A program made the translations under genes and the position numbers. A DNA stretch of 64,000 nt. Origin: Enterobacteriaceae bacterium RIT714 (GTDB lineage: Bacteria; Pseudomonadota; Gammaproteobacteria; Enterobacterales; Enterobacteriaceae). Where the stretch lies: assembly GCA_009668015.1 (NCBI GenBank), contig WJYB01000006.1, forward strand, positions 225,058 through 289,057, in the 5' to 3' direction. The number at the start of each line of letters is the position of its first letter. Position 1 is the first letter of the stretch. Positions 49,637 to 61,879 of this stretch are shown in pieces. A model generated the notes under the pieces. That model made no database searches. It was not told the DNA's origin and saw only the letters and a list, made by a program, of their open reading frames with translations.

Positions 49637-49660
49637 TGCCCTCCCCATGCAGAGAGGGCA
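49637..49660. terminator. Hairpin between ypdB and glk
   Basis: TGCCCTC and GAGGGCA form a 7-bp stem directly after the ypdB stop and just before the convergent glk stop. It lacks a T-run. It is a shorter relative of the CCCTCTCC palindromes elsewhere in the window. Confidence 0.45.
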
Positions 49661-49667
49661 ACGTCAA

Positions 49668-50636
49668 TCAGAGATAGTATCCCAGAGTCTGACGCAGATG
49701 TGCGCCTGAACCCAGCAGACCCGGATTATCATGGACGATCAGATAAACCGGGATATCCTGCACATAGGCCTTGAAACGACCTTTGTCTTCAAAACCGCCG
49801 CGGAATCCAGAAGCTTTAAAGAACTCCAGAAAACGCGGCACAATCCCGCCTGCGATATACACCCCGCCAAACGTTCCCAGATTCAGCGCCAGATTGCCGC
49901 CAAAACGTCCCATAATCACGCAGAATAGCGACAGCGCGCGGCGGCAGTCAGTACAGCTATCCGCCAGCGCACGTTCGGTGACATCCTTCGGCTGCAGATT
50001 TTCTGGCAGGCGACCGTCTGATTTCACAATCGCGCGATACAGATACACCAGCCCAGGACCTGACAACACGCGCTCAGCCGACACATGGCCTAGCTCGGCG
50101 CGAAGCTCGTGCAGAATAATGCCCTCTTCTTCGCTGTTTGGCGCAAAATCAACGTGTCCACCTTCACCGGGCAGGCTTACCCAACGTTTATCGACGTGGA
50201 CCAGGTGCGAAACCCCAAGCCCGGTGCCTGCGCCATAGACGGCAATCGGCTTGCCTTCGACCGGCTCTGCTCCGCCAAACTGGATCAGATGTTCCGGCTT
50301 GAGCATCGGGATAGCCATTGAGACCGCCGTAAAGTCGTTAATAATTTCCAGATGCGCGAAACCCAGATTCTTTTTCATCTCGGCAATCGAAAATGCCCAG
50401 GTGTGGTTGGTCATCGCCACCCAATCACCGGTAATCGGGCAGGCAATCGCGATACAGCCGTCTTCTACGCTGACTTCTTTATGCTCGTCCAGATAGACGC
50501 GCACTACCGCTTCCAGGCTCGGATAATCCAGCCCGGAATAGGTTTTAGCCTGAGAGATTTCACCGGTATTGATATCACAGAGCGCCAGCCGGGCATTGGT
50601 GCCCCCTACGTCGCCTACTAAAGCATACTTTGTCAT
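49668..50636 (-). CDS. glk: Glucokinase Glk
   Basis: This 322-residue sugar kinase starts [20 protein letters not shown], with the ATP-phosphate loop [11 protein letters not shown]. The glucose-binding and catalytic block is [16 protein letters not shown], and the family motif [15 protein letters not shown] follows. It phosphorylates free cytoplasmic glucose with ATP. It is one residue longer than the E. coli enzyme. It is divergent from yfeO across 205 bp, and convergent with ypdB. Confidence 0.96.
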   Translation of the reverse strand: MTKYALVGDVGGTNARLALCDINTGEISQAKTYSGLDYPSLEAVVRVYLDEHKEVSVEDGCIAIACPITGDWVAMTNHTWAFSIAEMKKNLGFAHLEIINDFTAVSMAIPMLKPEHLIQFGGAEPVEGKPIAVYGAGTGLGVSHLVHVDKRWVSLPGEGGHVDFAPNSEEEGIILHELRAELGHVSAERVLSGPGLVYLYRAIVKSDGRLPENLQPKDVTERALADSCTDCRRALSLFCVIMGRFGGNLALNLGTFGGVYIAGGIVPRFLEFFKASGFRGGFEDKGRFKAYVQDIPVYLIVHDNPGLLGSGAHLRQTLGYYL

Positions 50637-50841
50637 TCTTCTACTGCTCCGCTAAAGTCAGAATAAATCTTTGGCACACTGTAAATTCAAGGCGGGATAA
50701 CAACAACGACCTGAATGCGGGTGGCCCAGGATTATCGATCTTCGTCACAGAATAACTTTACCGTTTCAGCACCTTTTGCACTATTGCCGTCACACTGAAT
50801 GTGCAAATTTACGCTAAACACTTGTGTACAAGGAAATCATC

Positions 50842-52077
50842 ATGCTCCATCCGCGAGCCAGAACCATGCTCCTGTTGGCCCCCCCCGCGCTGATTATTGG
50901 GATTGCATCAAGCCTGGTATTAATTGTTGTGATGAAAGTCGCCTCGGTGCTACAGACACTGTTATGGACTTCGCTGCCGGGCCAGCTTGGCATTAATTAT
51001 GCCTCGCCGACGTGGATAATCCTGATGTTGACGTTAACCGGCGTCGCCGTTGGTCTGGTGATTCGCTTCAGTCCCGGGCATGCAGGCCCCGACCCGGCGC
51101 TGGAGCCCCTGATTGGCGCGCCGGTGAGCCCTTCCGCACTGCCTGGATTGCTGATTGCGCTGATCCTCGGTCTGGCAGGCGGCGTGAGCCTCGGTCCGGA
51201 ACACCCGATTATGGCGGTCAATATCGCCCTGGCGGTGTATCTGGGAGCGCGGGTATTTCCGCGCGTCGGTGCGCTGGACTGGACCATTCTTGCCTCGGCG
51301 GGCACCATCGGCGCGCTGTTCGGTACGCCTGTCGCCGCTGCGCTGATCTTTTCTCAGACCCTAAGTGGCGATAACGATGTACCGCTTTGGGATCGTCTGT
51401 TCGCCCCGCTGATGGCCGCCGCCGCAGGAGCGCTGACCACCAGCCTGTTTTTCCACCCTCACTTTTCGCTGCCGATTCCGCAGTACGGTCAGATACAGGT
51501 GGCGGACATTTTCAGCGGAGCCATTGTCGCCGCTATCGCCATCGCGCTCGGGATGGTGGCCGTGTGGTGTCTGCCGCGCCTGCACCAGCTGATGCACAGG
51601 CTTAAACACCCGGTTCTCATCCTGGGAGCGGGTGGCTTTATGCTCGGTATTTTGGGCGCTATTGGGGGCGCGATAACCTTATTTAAAGGCGTGGACGAGA
51701 TGCAGCAGATGGCATTTAGCCAGGTGTTTAGCGTTTCCGATTACCTGCTGTTTGCGCTGATTAAGCTGGCAGCGGTGGTTGTGGCAGCCGCGTGTGGTTT
51801 CCGCGGTGGGCGCATCTTCCCGGCCGTCTTCATTGGCGTGGCATTAGGATTAATGCTGCATCAGCACGTCGAAGCGGTGCCGGCAGCCATCACGATCTCT
51901 TGTTCAATTCTGGGCCTGGTGCTGGTCGTCACGCGGGACGCATGGTTGAGCCTGTTTATGGCTGCGGTCGTGGTGCCGGATATCAATCTGCTGCCATTGC
52001 TGTGTATTGTGATGCTGCCCGCCTGGCTCCTGCTGGCGGGCAAACCGATGATGATGGCCTGGCGGCAAAATAAATAG
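50842..52077 (+). CDS. yfeO: Putative ClC-type ion-transport protein YfeO
   Basis: This 411-residue polytopic protein of the ClC chloride channel/antiporter superfamily has about ten spans. [17 protein letters not shown] and [16 protein letters not shown] stand where ClC proteins have their anion-binding GSGIP and GREGP loops, while [20 protein letters not shown] is the third ClC signature. Divergence in the first two loops means the ion carried is uncertain. AAGGA precedes the ATG. It ends directly against the convergent ipdC with no gap. Confidence 0.92.
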   Translation: MLHPRARTMLLLAPPALIIGIASSLVLIVVMKVASVLQTLLWTSLPGQLGINYASPTWIILMLTLTGVAVGLVIRFSPGHAGPDPALEPLIGAPVSPSALPGLLIALILGLAGGVSLGPEHPIMAVNIALAVYLGARVFPRVGALDWTILASAGTIGALFGTPVAAALIFSQTLSGDNDVPLWDRLFAPLMAAAAGALTTSLFFHPHFSLPIPQYGQIQVADIFSGAIVAAIAIALGMVAVWCLPRLHQLMHRLKHPVLILGAGGFMLGILGAIGGAITLFKGVDEMQQMAFSQVFSVSDYLLFALIKLAAVVVAAACGFRGGRIFPAVFIGVALGLMLHQHVEAVPAAITISCSILGLVLVVTRDAWLSLFMAAVVVPDINLLPLLCIVMLPAWLLLAGKPMMMAWRQNK

Positions 52078-53868
<1,791 letters not shown>

Positions 53869-53881
53869 TCAATGTAAGCGT

Positions 53882-53897
53882 ATACACTGAGGTGTAT
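53882..53897. promoter_or_regulatory. Inverted repeat upstream of the aldo-keto reductase gene
   Basis: ATACAC and GTGTAT flank TGAG, 24 bp before the reductase start. The position overlaps where a promoter would be and suggests an operator. The protein that binds is unknown. Confidence 0.45.
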
Positions 53898-53920
53898 CTT
53901 TCCGGTCAGAGGGCAAAAGC

Positions 53921-54919
53921 ATGGTTTTTCAGGCGGATAAAACGCGTTATCAGTCAATGCAGTATCGTCGTTGCGGCCAGAGCGGACTTAGGCTTCCCGC
54001 CGTTTCACTGGGGTTGTGGCACAATTTTGGCGACACCACCCTGATTGACAACAGTCGCCAACTTTTACAGCGCGCATTCGAGCTTGGCATTACTCACTTT
54101 GACCTTGCCAATAATTACGGTCCGCCTCCCGGGTCGGCTGAGTGCAACTTTGGTCGCATTTTTCAGGAAGATTTTCAGCCATACCGCGACGAGTTAATCA
54201 TCTCCACCAAAGCGGGCTATACCATGTGGGACGGGCCTTACGGCGACTGGGGATCGCGTAAGTATCTGATTGCCAGCCTAGACCAGAGTCTCAAACGTAT
54301 GGGACTTGAGTATGTGGATATCTTTTATCATCACCGCCCGGACCCGGAAACACCGTTGCACGAGACCATGAAAGCGCTTGATCACGTTGTTCGCCAGGGC
54401 AAAGCGCTGTATGTCGGGCTGTCGAATTATCCGGCAGAGCTGGCACGACAGGCGATTGAAATCCTTGACGATCTGGGCACGCCTTGTCTTATCCATCAGC
54501 CAAAATACTCCATGTTTGAACGTGCGCCGGAGCAAGGACTGCTGTCCGTGCTGAAGGAGAAAGGCGTCGGATGTATTCCCTTTTCCCCGCTGGCGGGTGG
54601 TCAACTGACGGATCGTTATCTGAACGGCATTCCAGCTGATTCACGCGCCGCCAGCGGCAGCCGCTTCCTGAACCCTGAGCAGATCACCGATGAGAAAATC
54701 AGCCAGGTACGTAAGCTAAATGCGCTGGCCGAGAGCAGAGGCCAAAAACTCTCACAAATGGCGCTGGCCTGGGTACTGCGCCACGATGCGGTCACAACCG
54801 TTCTGATTGGCGCCAGTAAGACCTCGCAAATTGAGGATGCCGTCGGGATGCTGGATAATCTGCATTTTAGCGCTGAGGAAATCCAGACCATCGAATCGAT
54901 CCTGAATAGCGCAAATTAA
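53921..54919 (+). CDS. Aldo-keto reductase (YghZ/Gpr-like)
   Basis: This 332-residue (beta/alpha)8 reductase carries the catalytic tetrad Asp61 and Tyr66 in FDLANNYGPPPGSAE, Lys97 in ISTKAGY and a His in DIFYHHRPD. It is closest to E. coli YghZ, an L-glyceraldehyde 3-phosphate and methylglyoxal reductase of the AKR14 group. The C-terminal NADPH site is TVLIGASKTSQIEDAV. It is divergent from ipdC and, from memory, matches the ipdC-adjacent gene of Salmonella. It might reduce the aldehyde made by IpdC; that is inference. Confidence 0.88.
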   Translation: MVFQADKTRYQSMQYRRCGQSGLRLPAVSLGLWHNFGDTTLIDNSRQLLQRAFELGITHFDLANNYGPPPGSAECNFGRIFQEDFQPYRDELIISTKAGYTMWDGPYGDWGSRKYLIASLDQSLKRMGLEYVDIFYHHRPDPETPLHETMKALDHVVRQGKALYVGLSNYPAELARQAIEILDDLGTPCLIHQPKYSMFERAPEQGLLSVLKEKGVGCIPFSPLAGGQLTDRYLNGIPADSRAASGSRFLNPEQITDEKISQVRKLNALAESRGQKLSQMALAWVLRHDAVTTVLIGASKTSQIEDAVGMLDNLHFSAEEIQTIESILNSAN

Positions 54920-55045
54920 CACCATTTTTAGCAAAACGTGCTCCCCTTGATGAATTAGGAGTTGAGGCGATTAAACGGGGCTTTACGGCCCCGTAATATT
55001 GCGTTAACAGGCCGTCTTCGGCCCCGATCGTGAAGGAGAATAACC

Positions 55046-55393
55046 ATGTTCAGGTCACTGATTCTTGCTGCTGTATTACTGGCTTCAGCGCCGCTGGTTG
55101 CCAATGCTGGCGAAATCACCCTGTTGCCATCCGTAAAATTACAAATTGGCGATCGTGATAATTATGGTAACTACTGGGATGGCGGTGGCTGGCGCGACCG
55201 CAATTACTGGCACCGTAACTACGAATGGCGAAAAGACCGCTGGTGGAGACATGACAATGGTCGTCATCGTGGTTGGGATAATCGCAAAGCGTATGAACGC
55301 GGCTACCGTGAAGGCTGGAGCGATCGCAACGATCGCCGTGGACCTCGGGGTCACGGACACGGGCATGGTCACGGCGGTGGTCATCGCCACTAA
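55046..55393 (+). CDS. ypeC: DUF2502 secreted His-rich protein YpeC
   Basis: This 115-residue protein has a signal peptide ([20 protein letters not shown], cleaved after NAG or ANA) and a Trp-, Arg- and Tyr-rich mature part ([20 protein letters not shown]). The C-terminal tail is [14 protein letters not shown]. It matches E. coli YpeC, also beside mntH. The histidine tail could bind transition metals such as Mn, Fe, Ni or Cu in the periplasm, but no function is established. The tail here appears longer than in E. coli. Confidence 0.9.
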   Translation: MFRSLILAAVLLASAPLVANAGEITLLPSVKLQIGDRDNYGNYWDGGGWRDRNYWHRNYEWRKDRWWRHDNGRHRGWDNRKAYERGYREGWSDRNDRRGPRGHGHGHGHGGGHRH

Positions 55394-55397
55394 ATAC

Positions 55398-55425
55398 AAA
55401 AAGGAGCCTGATGGCTCCTTTTTTA
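55398..55425. terminator. Bidirectional terminator between ypeC and mntH
   Basis: AAAAAGGAGCC and GGCTCCTTTTTT form an 11-bp stem around TGAT, 4 bp after the ypeC stop. T-runs on both strands fit the convergent mntH. Confidence 0.9.
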
Positions 55426-55445
55426 ATGGCTGAAATCTGGCCGTC

Positions 55446-56718
<1,273 letters not shown>

Positions 56719-56731
56719 TATGCTATCAAAA

Positions 56732-56746
56732 TGAGAATGATTATCA
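56732..56746. promoter_or_regulatory. Fur box of mntH
   Basis: On the minus strand TGATAATCATTCTCA matches the Fur 7-1-7 motif TGATAATNATTATCA with one mismatch. It would let Fe2+-Fur add repression. Confidence 0.85.
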
Positions 56747-57035
56747 AGATCATTTAAAAGGTTTATATTGATTTCTCTGATAGCTAAGAACGATAGCTGG
56801 GGCGGGTGCGATGAAACGATCTCACCGAACATGAAATCGTACAGTCATTTGTGAAGCGTAGCACACAAACGCAACTTTTCACTCATTTACATAACATAAC
56901 AGAAGTGTATGGTTGATCACTATTTTTGAGACTCGTCACAGGATGTAACTATAGTGTGGTCTTGATCTCGTTTTCTTTGTGCTTGTTACATAGAATGTGC
57001 ACGGAAATTAAACCTGCCTCATATTTGGAGCAAAT

Positions 57036-58223
57036 ATGGACCGCGTCCTTCATTTTGTCCTGGCACTTGTTGTCGTTACTGCACTTGCATTGCTGGTCAG
57101 CACAGACCGCAAAAATATTCGTATTCGCTATGTTGTACAGCTGCTCGTCATTGAAGTTTTACTTGCGTGGTTCTTCCTGAACTCCAACGTAGGCCTTGGC
57201 TTTGTCAAAGGCTTCTCCGAAATGTTCGAAAAACTGCTCGGATTTGCTAACGAAGGAACCAACTTCGTGTTTGGCAGCATGAACGATCAAGGTCTGGCAT
57301 TCTTCTTCCTGAAAGTGCTGTGCCCAATCGTCTTTATCTCCGCTCTGATCGGTATTCTGCAGCACATTCGTGTCCTGCCGGTGGTCATTCGCGCGATCGG
57401 TTTCCTGTTATCCAAAGTTAACGGCATGGGTAAACTGGAATCCTTTAACGCAGTCAGCTCCCTGATTCTGGGTCAGTCTGAGAACTTTATCGCGTATAAA
57501 GATATCCTCGGCAAAATGTCCCGCAACCGCATGTACACCATGGCGGCAACCGCAATGTCGACTGTTTCCATGTCAATCGTGGGTGCATACATGACAATGC
57601 TGGAACCAAAATACGTGGTCGCTGCGCTGGTTCTGAACATGTTCAGCACCTTTATCGTGCTGTCGCTGATCAACCCTTACCGCGTTGATGCCAGCGAAGA
57701 AAATATCCAGATGTCTAACCTGCACGAAGGCCAGAGCTTCTTCGAAATGCTGGGTGAGTATATTCTGGCAGGCTTTAAGGTCGCGATTATCGTTGCCGCT
57801 ATGCTGATTGGTTTTATCGCCCTGATCGCCGCGCTGAACGCCCTGTTCGCCGCTGTGTTGGGTATCTCCTTCCAGGGTATTCTGGGCTACATCTTCTACC
57901 CAATTGCTTGGGTAATGGGTGTTCCGGCTCACGAAGCACTGCAGGTAGGGAGTATCATGGCGACTAAACTGGTTTCAAACGAATTCGTTGCCATGATGGA
58001 TCTGCAGAAAATTGCCAGCACGCTCTCTCCGCGCGCAGAAGGTATTCTGTCTGTGTTCCTGGTTTCCTTCGCTAACTTCTCTTCAATCGGTATCATCGCT
58101 GGTGCGATTAAAGGCCTGAATGAAGAACAAGGTAACGTGGTTTCTCGCTTCGGTCTGAAACTGGTTTACGGTTCAACGCTGGTGAGCGTACTGTCTGCGT
58201 CTATCGCCGCTCTGGTACTGTAA
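57036..58223 (+). CDS. nupC: Nucleoside permease NupC
   Basis: This 395-residue concentrative nucleoside transporter starts [20 protein letters not shown]. The CNT core has [20 protein letters not shown] and the C-terminal [30 protein letters not shown] substrate region. It imports pyrimidine nucleosides and adenosine with protons. It is five residues shorter than E. coli NupC, the gap falling in a loop near residue 270. A terminator follows and overlaps the end of pdeA. Confidence 0.95.
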   Translation: MDRVLHFVLALVVVTALALLVSTDRKNIRIRYVVQLLVIEVLLAWFFLNSNVGLGFVKGFSEMFEKLLGFANEGTNFVFGSMNDQGLAFFFLKVLCPIVFISALIGILQHIRVLPVVIRAIGFLLSKVNGMGKLESFNAVSSLILGQSENFIAYKDILGKMSRNRMYTMAATAMSTVSMSIVGAYMTMLEPKYVVAALVLNMFSTFIVLSLINPYRVDASEENIQMSNLHEGQSFFEMLGEYILAGFKVAIIVAAMLIGFIALIAALNALFAAVLGISFQGILGYIFYPIAWVMGVPAHEALQVGSIMATKLVSNEFVAMMDLQKIASTLSPRAEGILSVFLVSFANFSSIGIIAGAIKGLNEEQGNVVSRFGLKLVYGSTLVSVLSASIAALVL

Positions 58224-58235
58224 TCAGAATAAATG

Positions 58236-58263
58236 GCCGGGGGTTTGCGCCTCCGGCTTTTTT
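58236..58263 (+). terminator. Rho-independent terminator of nupC
   Basis: GCCGGGGG and CCTCCGGC form an 8-bp stem (one G-T pair) around TTTGCG, followed by six Ts. Its T-run overlaps the last codon of the convergent pdeA. Confidence 0.85.
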
Positions 58264-60457
58264 ATGTCCCGAGTTCGCCCAGCGGACGCGGTTTACCGAT
58301 CAAATACCCCTGCAGAAAATCCACACCGATATCCAGCAGCAGCTGCCGTTGTTCCGCTGTTTCAACAAACTCAGCCACCACAATGAGCGATTTTGTTTTC
58401 GCCAGATTACATATCGACTGCACAATCATCGCATCCATGCTGTCAGTACAAATGTCTTTCACAAAACAGCCGTCAATTTTGATAATGTCGGCCTGCAGGC
58501 GCTTGAGCCGCTCATAGTTGGCGTACCCCGTCCCGAAATCATCAATCGCAATTTTGAAACCGTAATCGCGCAGTTGCAGAATGTTTTGCATGCTTAATTC
58601 TGAATCGGAGAACGCCTGCTCTTCGGTGACTTCAATGATCACGGTCCGCGGGGATATCGCATAGCGCTCGAACAAGCCGATAATTTCTGAAGCAACGTCT
58701 TTCTGATTCAGCGTAAACGGCATCAGATTTACCGAAAATCGGGCCCGGGTATGTGGCGCAGGATGGGCAAGTAACCACTTGAGCAAATTCTCAACCACAC
58801 ACAAATCAAAACGGTGACTCAGGTTGAACTGGGCAATCAGAGGGATAAAGCGATCGGGGGTGATGATCTCGCCGTCGCTTTCCAGACGCGTGAGAATTTC
58901 GTGATAACCCTGACCAGACGCATCGTGAATCGGCTGGGCATACAGCCGAACGCCGCCCTCCTCCAGCGCGCTTTTGACTCGACTGAGCATCAGGACGCGT
59001 TCCGTGGTTTGCCCGCTCACCGTTGCCACGCTGTTGGTCAAAGCCAGCACTTTGTGCGTCACGGACGATTGCTCAGACAGCCAGCTCAATTGCCCCAGGG
59101 TGTGATGAAGGCTCTCTACATCTTTCTCTTTGATCTCTCCCCACGAGGCGCCAACCTCGATATCCAGGCCGGTATTGTTCCAGTAAATTTTACGGCTGTT
59201 CAACCGATCGACGATGTGCTGTAAACGCTCGCCAGTTTCTGGCCCAAGCAGAACCAGTACCAGTTCACTGCCAGGCAGTTGAAAAAACTTTTCATCCGCT
59301 TGCAGCAACGGCTGGATTGTTGTGGTGACGGTGCGCTTGCAATGCACCCGCATGAGCATGCCGTAATGCCGACTGAGGAACTCCAGATTGTCCAGCCGCA
59401 AACAACAGACTTTGGCGCGGGGATGGAGGCGCAAGAAATCCTCCAGCGCCCGCAGATTGGCCAGCCCGGTCAGCGGATCGGTTAATGCCCTCTCCTGCCA
59501 CCCTTGCTTCAACCATTCGCTGCGATGATAAATCCGCGACATGTACATCAGGCAAATGGCGAAGGAGATCAATACGGACAGGACGAACGCCAGGGAGTAG
59601 CCCGTCTCCACGCCATTCAGAAAATTGGTGTTATAGGTCAAGAGCATGAATGCTGAAATGGCCCAACTTAGCGACACGAGAGCATAGCTCAGCCGGCTAA
59701 TCCCTACGGTAAACAAGATAAATATGACGGGAACAAGGTAGCCAGCGATTAACCTGGATTCAAAAGGTGCGCATAGGACCAGCAGAATTAGCGCCAAAAG
59801 CATCAGCCACACTACTATAAACAGCGGATGATGATTAATAAGATACGGCTTAATACTCCGCAACCAGAAGGTTCTGGCATAACGGGGATTAATTATCATT
59901 CTTAAGGGATAATAAAACATCATCGTAAATATCAAGCCAGCACAAATCAGGCTTTGAATATCGACAATATTATAAATGGCCGATCCTTCACCAAAGAAAT
60001 TAGATAATGAAACAGGGAAATTAAAGAAATACCCAGCCAGGTACATAGATATTTTGATACCGACCGGAATGACAAAACCTAACCAGAAGATACGCATTCC
60101 GATATGCTGATTAGGCAGCCCATAGCGCCAGCGCTTGCCGAGAAACCCGCGCAGAATGCCGCATGCGGCAAACACTGAGAATGTCTGGCAAAAAAGTATT
60201 ACGGTTTGCTGAAGGAAATTTAGCTCAAAGCTATATAAATTGGTGACCGCAAAACTGATAACAACAGGAAGAACGGCGCGACGGCCAAACAAAAAAATAA
60301 TAGCCAGCATGAAACTCAACGGCAGCCATGCCAGATAGACGCTATGATTATCAAGCATCGCACGCGGAGAAATATAACGAGAAAAGGGAACCATTATCAG
60401 ACACAGCAACTGCGCTAATATAAATAATCGTAAGTTATTGTAGAGTTGGCTTTTCAT
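58262..60457 (-). CDS. pdeA: Cyclic di-GMP phosphodiesterase PdeA
   Basis: This 731-residue protein has about eight to nine membrane spans (MASE1-type, residues about 1-300), a degenerate GGDEF domain (GSELV in place of GGDEF) and an intact EAL domain from about residue 485. The EAL signature reads EIL in GQGYHEILTRLES, while IAIDDFGTGYANYERLK is intact. It hydrolyses c-di-GMP to pGpG and matches E. coli YfeA/PdeA. The membrane part may sense a ligand. It sits just after two alanine tRNA genes. Confidence 0.92.
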   Translation of the reverse strand: MKSQLYNNLRLFILAQLLCLIMVPFSRYISPRAMLDNHSVYLAWLPLSFMLAIIFLFGRRAVLPVVISFAVTNLYSFELNFLQQTVILFCQTFSVFAACGILRGFLGKRWRYGLPNQHIGMRIFWLGFVIPVGIKISMYLAGYFFNFPVSLSNFFGEGSAIYNIVDIQSLICAGLIFTMMFYYPLRMIINPRYARTFWLRSIKPYLINHHPLFIVVWLMLLALILLVLCAPFESRLIAGYLVPVIFILFTVGISRLSYALVSLSWAISAFMLLTYNTNFLNGVETGYSLAFVLSVLISFAICLMYMSRIYHRSEWLKQGWQERALTDPLTGLANLRALEDFLRLHPRAKVCCLRLDNLEFLSRHYGMLMRVHCKRTVTTTIQPLLQADEKFFQLPGSELVLVLLGPETGERLQHIVDRLNSRKIYWNNTGLDIEVGASWGEIKEKDVESLHHTLGQLSWLSEQSSVTHKVLALTNSVATVSGQTTERVLMLSRVKSALEEGGVRLYAQPIHDASGQGYHEILTRLESDGEIITPDRFIPLIAQFNLSHRFDLCVVENLLKWLLAHPAPHTRARFSVNLMPFTLNQKDVASEIIGLFERYAISPRTVIIEVTEEQAFSDSELSMQNILQLRDYGFKIAIDDFGTGYANYERLKRLQADIIKIDGCFVKDICTDSMDAMIVQSICNLAKTKSLIVVAEFVETAEQRQLLLDIGVDFLQGYLIGKPRPLGELGT

Positions 60458-60631
60458 TATTAATAAATACTATTCTTCCTGGCAAAACATTGACCAAACG
60501 GATAGTAAGTTTATTAAATGACCGAATCAAGTTTCAGCGGCGAAATGAAACCTTTTTTTGATGTAGATTGAGTTCAGGTAGAGAAACGCGCCAGCCTGGC
60601 GACAAAAAGAGTAAGAAGCTATTACAAGCAT

Positions 60632-60659
60632 AAAAAAACCCCCGCCACAGGCGAGGGTT
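60632..60659 (-). terminator. Rho-independent terminator of the alanine tRNA operon
   Basis: On the minus strand CCCTCGCC and GGCGGGGG pair (one mismatch) around TGT, followed by seven Ts, 8 bp after the second tRNA. Confidence 0.9.
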
Positions 60660-60666
60660 CAAATTT

Positions 60667-60742
<76 letters not shown>

Positions 60743-60781
60743 ACAGTGTCTTTACGTTCCAAACTCTCCTGGATAAGAATT

Positions 60782-60857
<76 letters not shown>

Positions 60858-60886
60858 AACGTAAAGCTGTCGTGTTGACGGGCGGC

Positions 60887-60915
60887 ATAATATGAATTCC
60901 ATTGCAGAGTGTCAA
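60887..60915 (-). promoter_or_regulatory. Sigma-70 promoter of the alanine tRNA operon
   Basis: On the minus strand TTGACA and TATTAT are separated by 17 bp. The GC-rich stretch after the -10 box (GCCGCCCGTC) is typical of stringently controlled stable-RNA promoters. Confidence 0.88.
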
Positions 60916-61073
60916 CGGCAAAATCAGCTCCACCCTTCCAATCGTCGAAAAATCATGCAAATGGATCACATTGCGAAGCTGCTCGCAGCCAGTAGTTAAA
61001 CCTGTCACGTTTTCGCGTAAAAGGGTGCTATAAGATGAACCACTCATAACCCCACTGATATTCAGGTAATTGC

Positions 61074-61436
61074 ATGATCAAGGAACGAATGACGCCAGAG
61101 GAGTTATCCCGGCTCACTGGCTATAGCCGTCAGACCATCAATAAATGGGTACGTAAAGAGGGTTGGAAAACATCGCCAAGACCGGGTGTTCAGGGTGGAA
61201 AAGCGCGTCTGGTGCATGTGAACGAAAAAGTACGGGAATTTATTCGCAGTGCATGCCGCACAGCAGACGAACCTCAACTTCCTGACATCGTCGCGGAAAA
61301 TAACTCACTGCACTCGCTGTTGCTGACACTGGCAAACGAGATGACCCCGGATGAGCAAAAGCAGCTGACAACCTTGATGCTGCGGGAAGGGATTTCCGGA
61401 TTGTTACAACGATTAGGGATACGCGACCAGAACTGA
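61074..61436 (+). CDS. yfeC: DUF1323 helix-turn-helix protein YfeC
   Basis: This 120-residue protein begins MIKERMTPEELSRLTGYSRQ; TINKWVRKEGWKT completes a winged-helix-like DNA-binding motif in residues 6-35. The C-terminal helix is LTTLMLREGISGLLQRLGIR. It matches E. coli YfeC, a putative transcription regulator of unknown targets. The start of yfeD follows after 1 bp. YfeC and YfeD share both the N-terminal motif and the C-terminal REGI-x2-LLxRLGI, so they are tandem paralogues. Confidence 0.92.
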   Translation: MIKERMTPEELSRLTGYSRQTINKWVRKEGWKTSPRPGVQGGKARLVHVNEKVREFIRSACRTADEPQLPDIVAENNSLHSLLLTLANEMTPDEQKQLTTLMLREGISGLLQRLGIRDQN

Positions 61437-61437
61437 T

Positions 61438-61833
61438 ATGAAAAGATTACGGAGCAAAATGACCACGGAAGAGCTGGCCGAAAGTTTGGGGGTCACCAAA
61501 CAAACGGTAAATCGCTGGGTACGCAAGCAAGGATGGAAAACCGAGGGCCTGAATGGAGTAAAAGGCGGACGAGCCCGACTCATTCATATAGATGCCCACG
61601 TACGCGAACATATTAGTCGTCTCCCCGCTATTCGTAACCGTCAGGCCGTTTATCAGCTCGCAGAGACGCCAGGTTTCTATGGCGACACCAACACCACAAG
61701 CTTATTACGTCAGGTGACCAGCGCCCTGGAAAATATGACAACGCTTGAGCAAGAAAGACTCGCCGTGCTGCTGGCGCGTGAAGGGATTCAGGGTTTTTTG
61801 ACCCGTCTCGGGATCGCTGAAGAGCAGGCATAA
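61438..61833 (+). CDS. yfeD: DUF1323 helix-turn-helix protein YfeD
   Basis: This 131-residue paralogue of YfeC has the DNA-binding motif MTTEELAESLGVTKQTVNRW and the same C-terminal block (LAREGIQGFLTRLGI). It starts 1 bp after the yfeC stop, so translation is coupled and the products may form a heterodimer. It matches E. coli YfeD. Targets are unknown. Confidence 0.92.
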   Translation: MKRLRSKMTTEELAESLGVTKQTVNRWVRKQGWKTEGLNGVKGGRARLIHIDAHVREHISRLPAIRNRQAVYQLAETPGFYGDTNTTSLLRQVTSALENMTTLEQERLAVLLAREGIQGFLTRLGIAEEQA

Positions 61834-61858
61834 AAAACGGCAGGAGAGCCTGCCGTTG
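61831..61858. terminator. Terminator between yfeD and gltX
   Basis: AACGGCAGG and CCTGCCGTT form a 9-bp stem. The A-run on its left side becomes a T-run on the minus strand, so it mainly ends gltX. It may also stop yfeCD. Confidence 0.85.
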
Positions 61859-61879
61859 TTCTGTCTTCTTGCCAGGATA

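Noticed and set aside
56890..56950. CRP site before nupC
   Set aside because: The TGAGA and TCACA half-sites are separated by four bases rather than six, so the match to the CRP motif fails.
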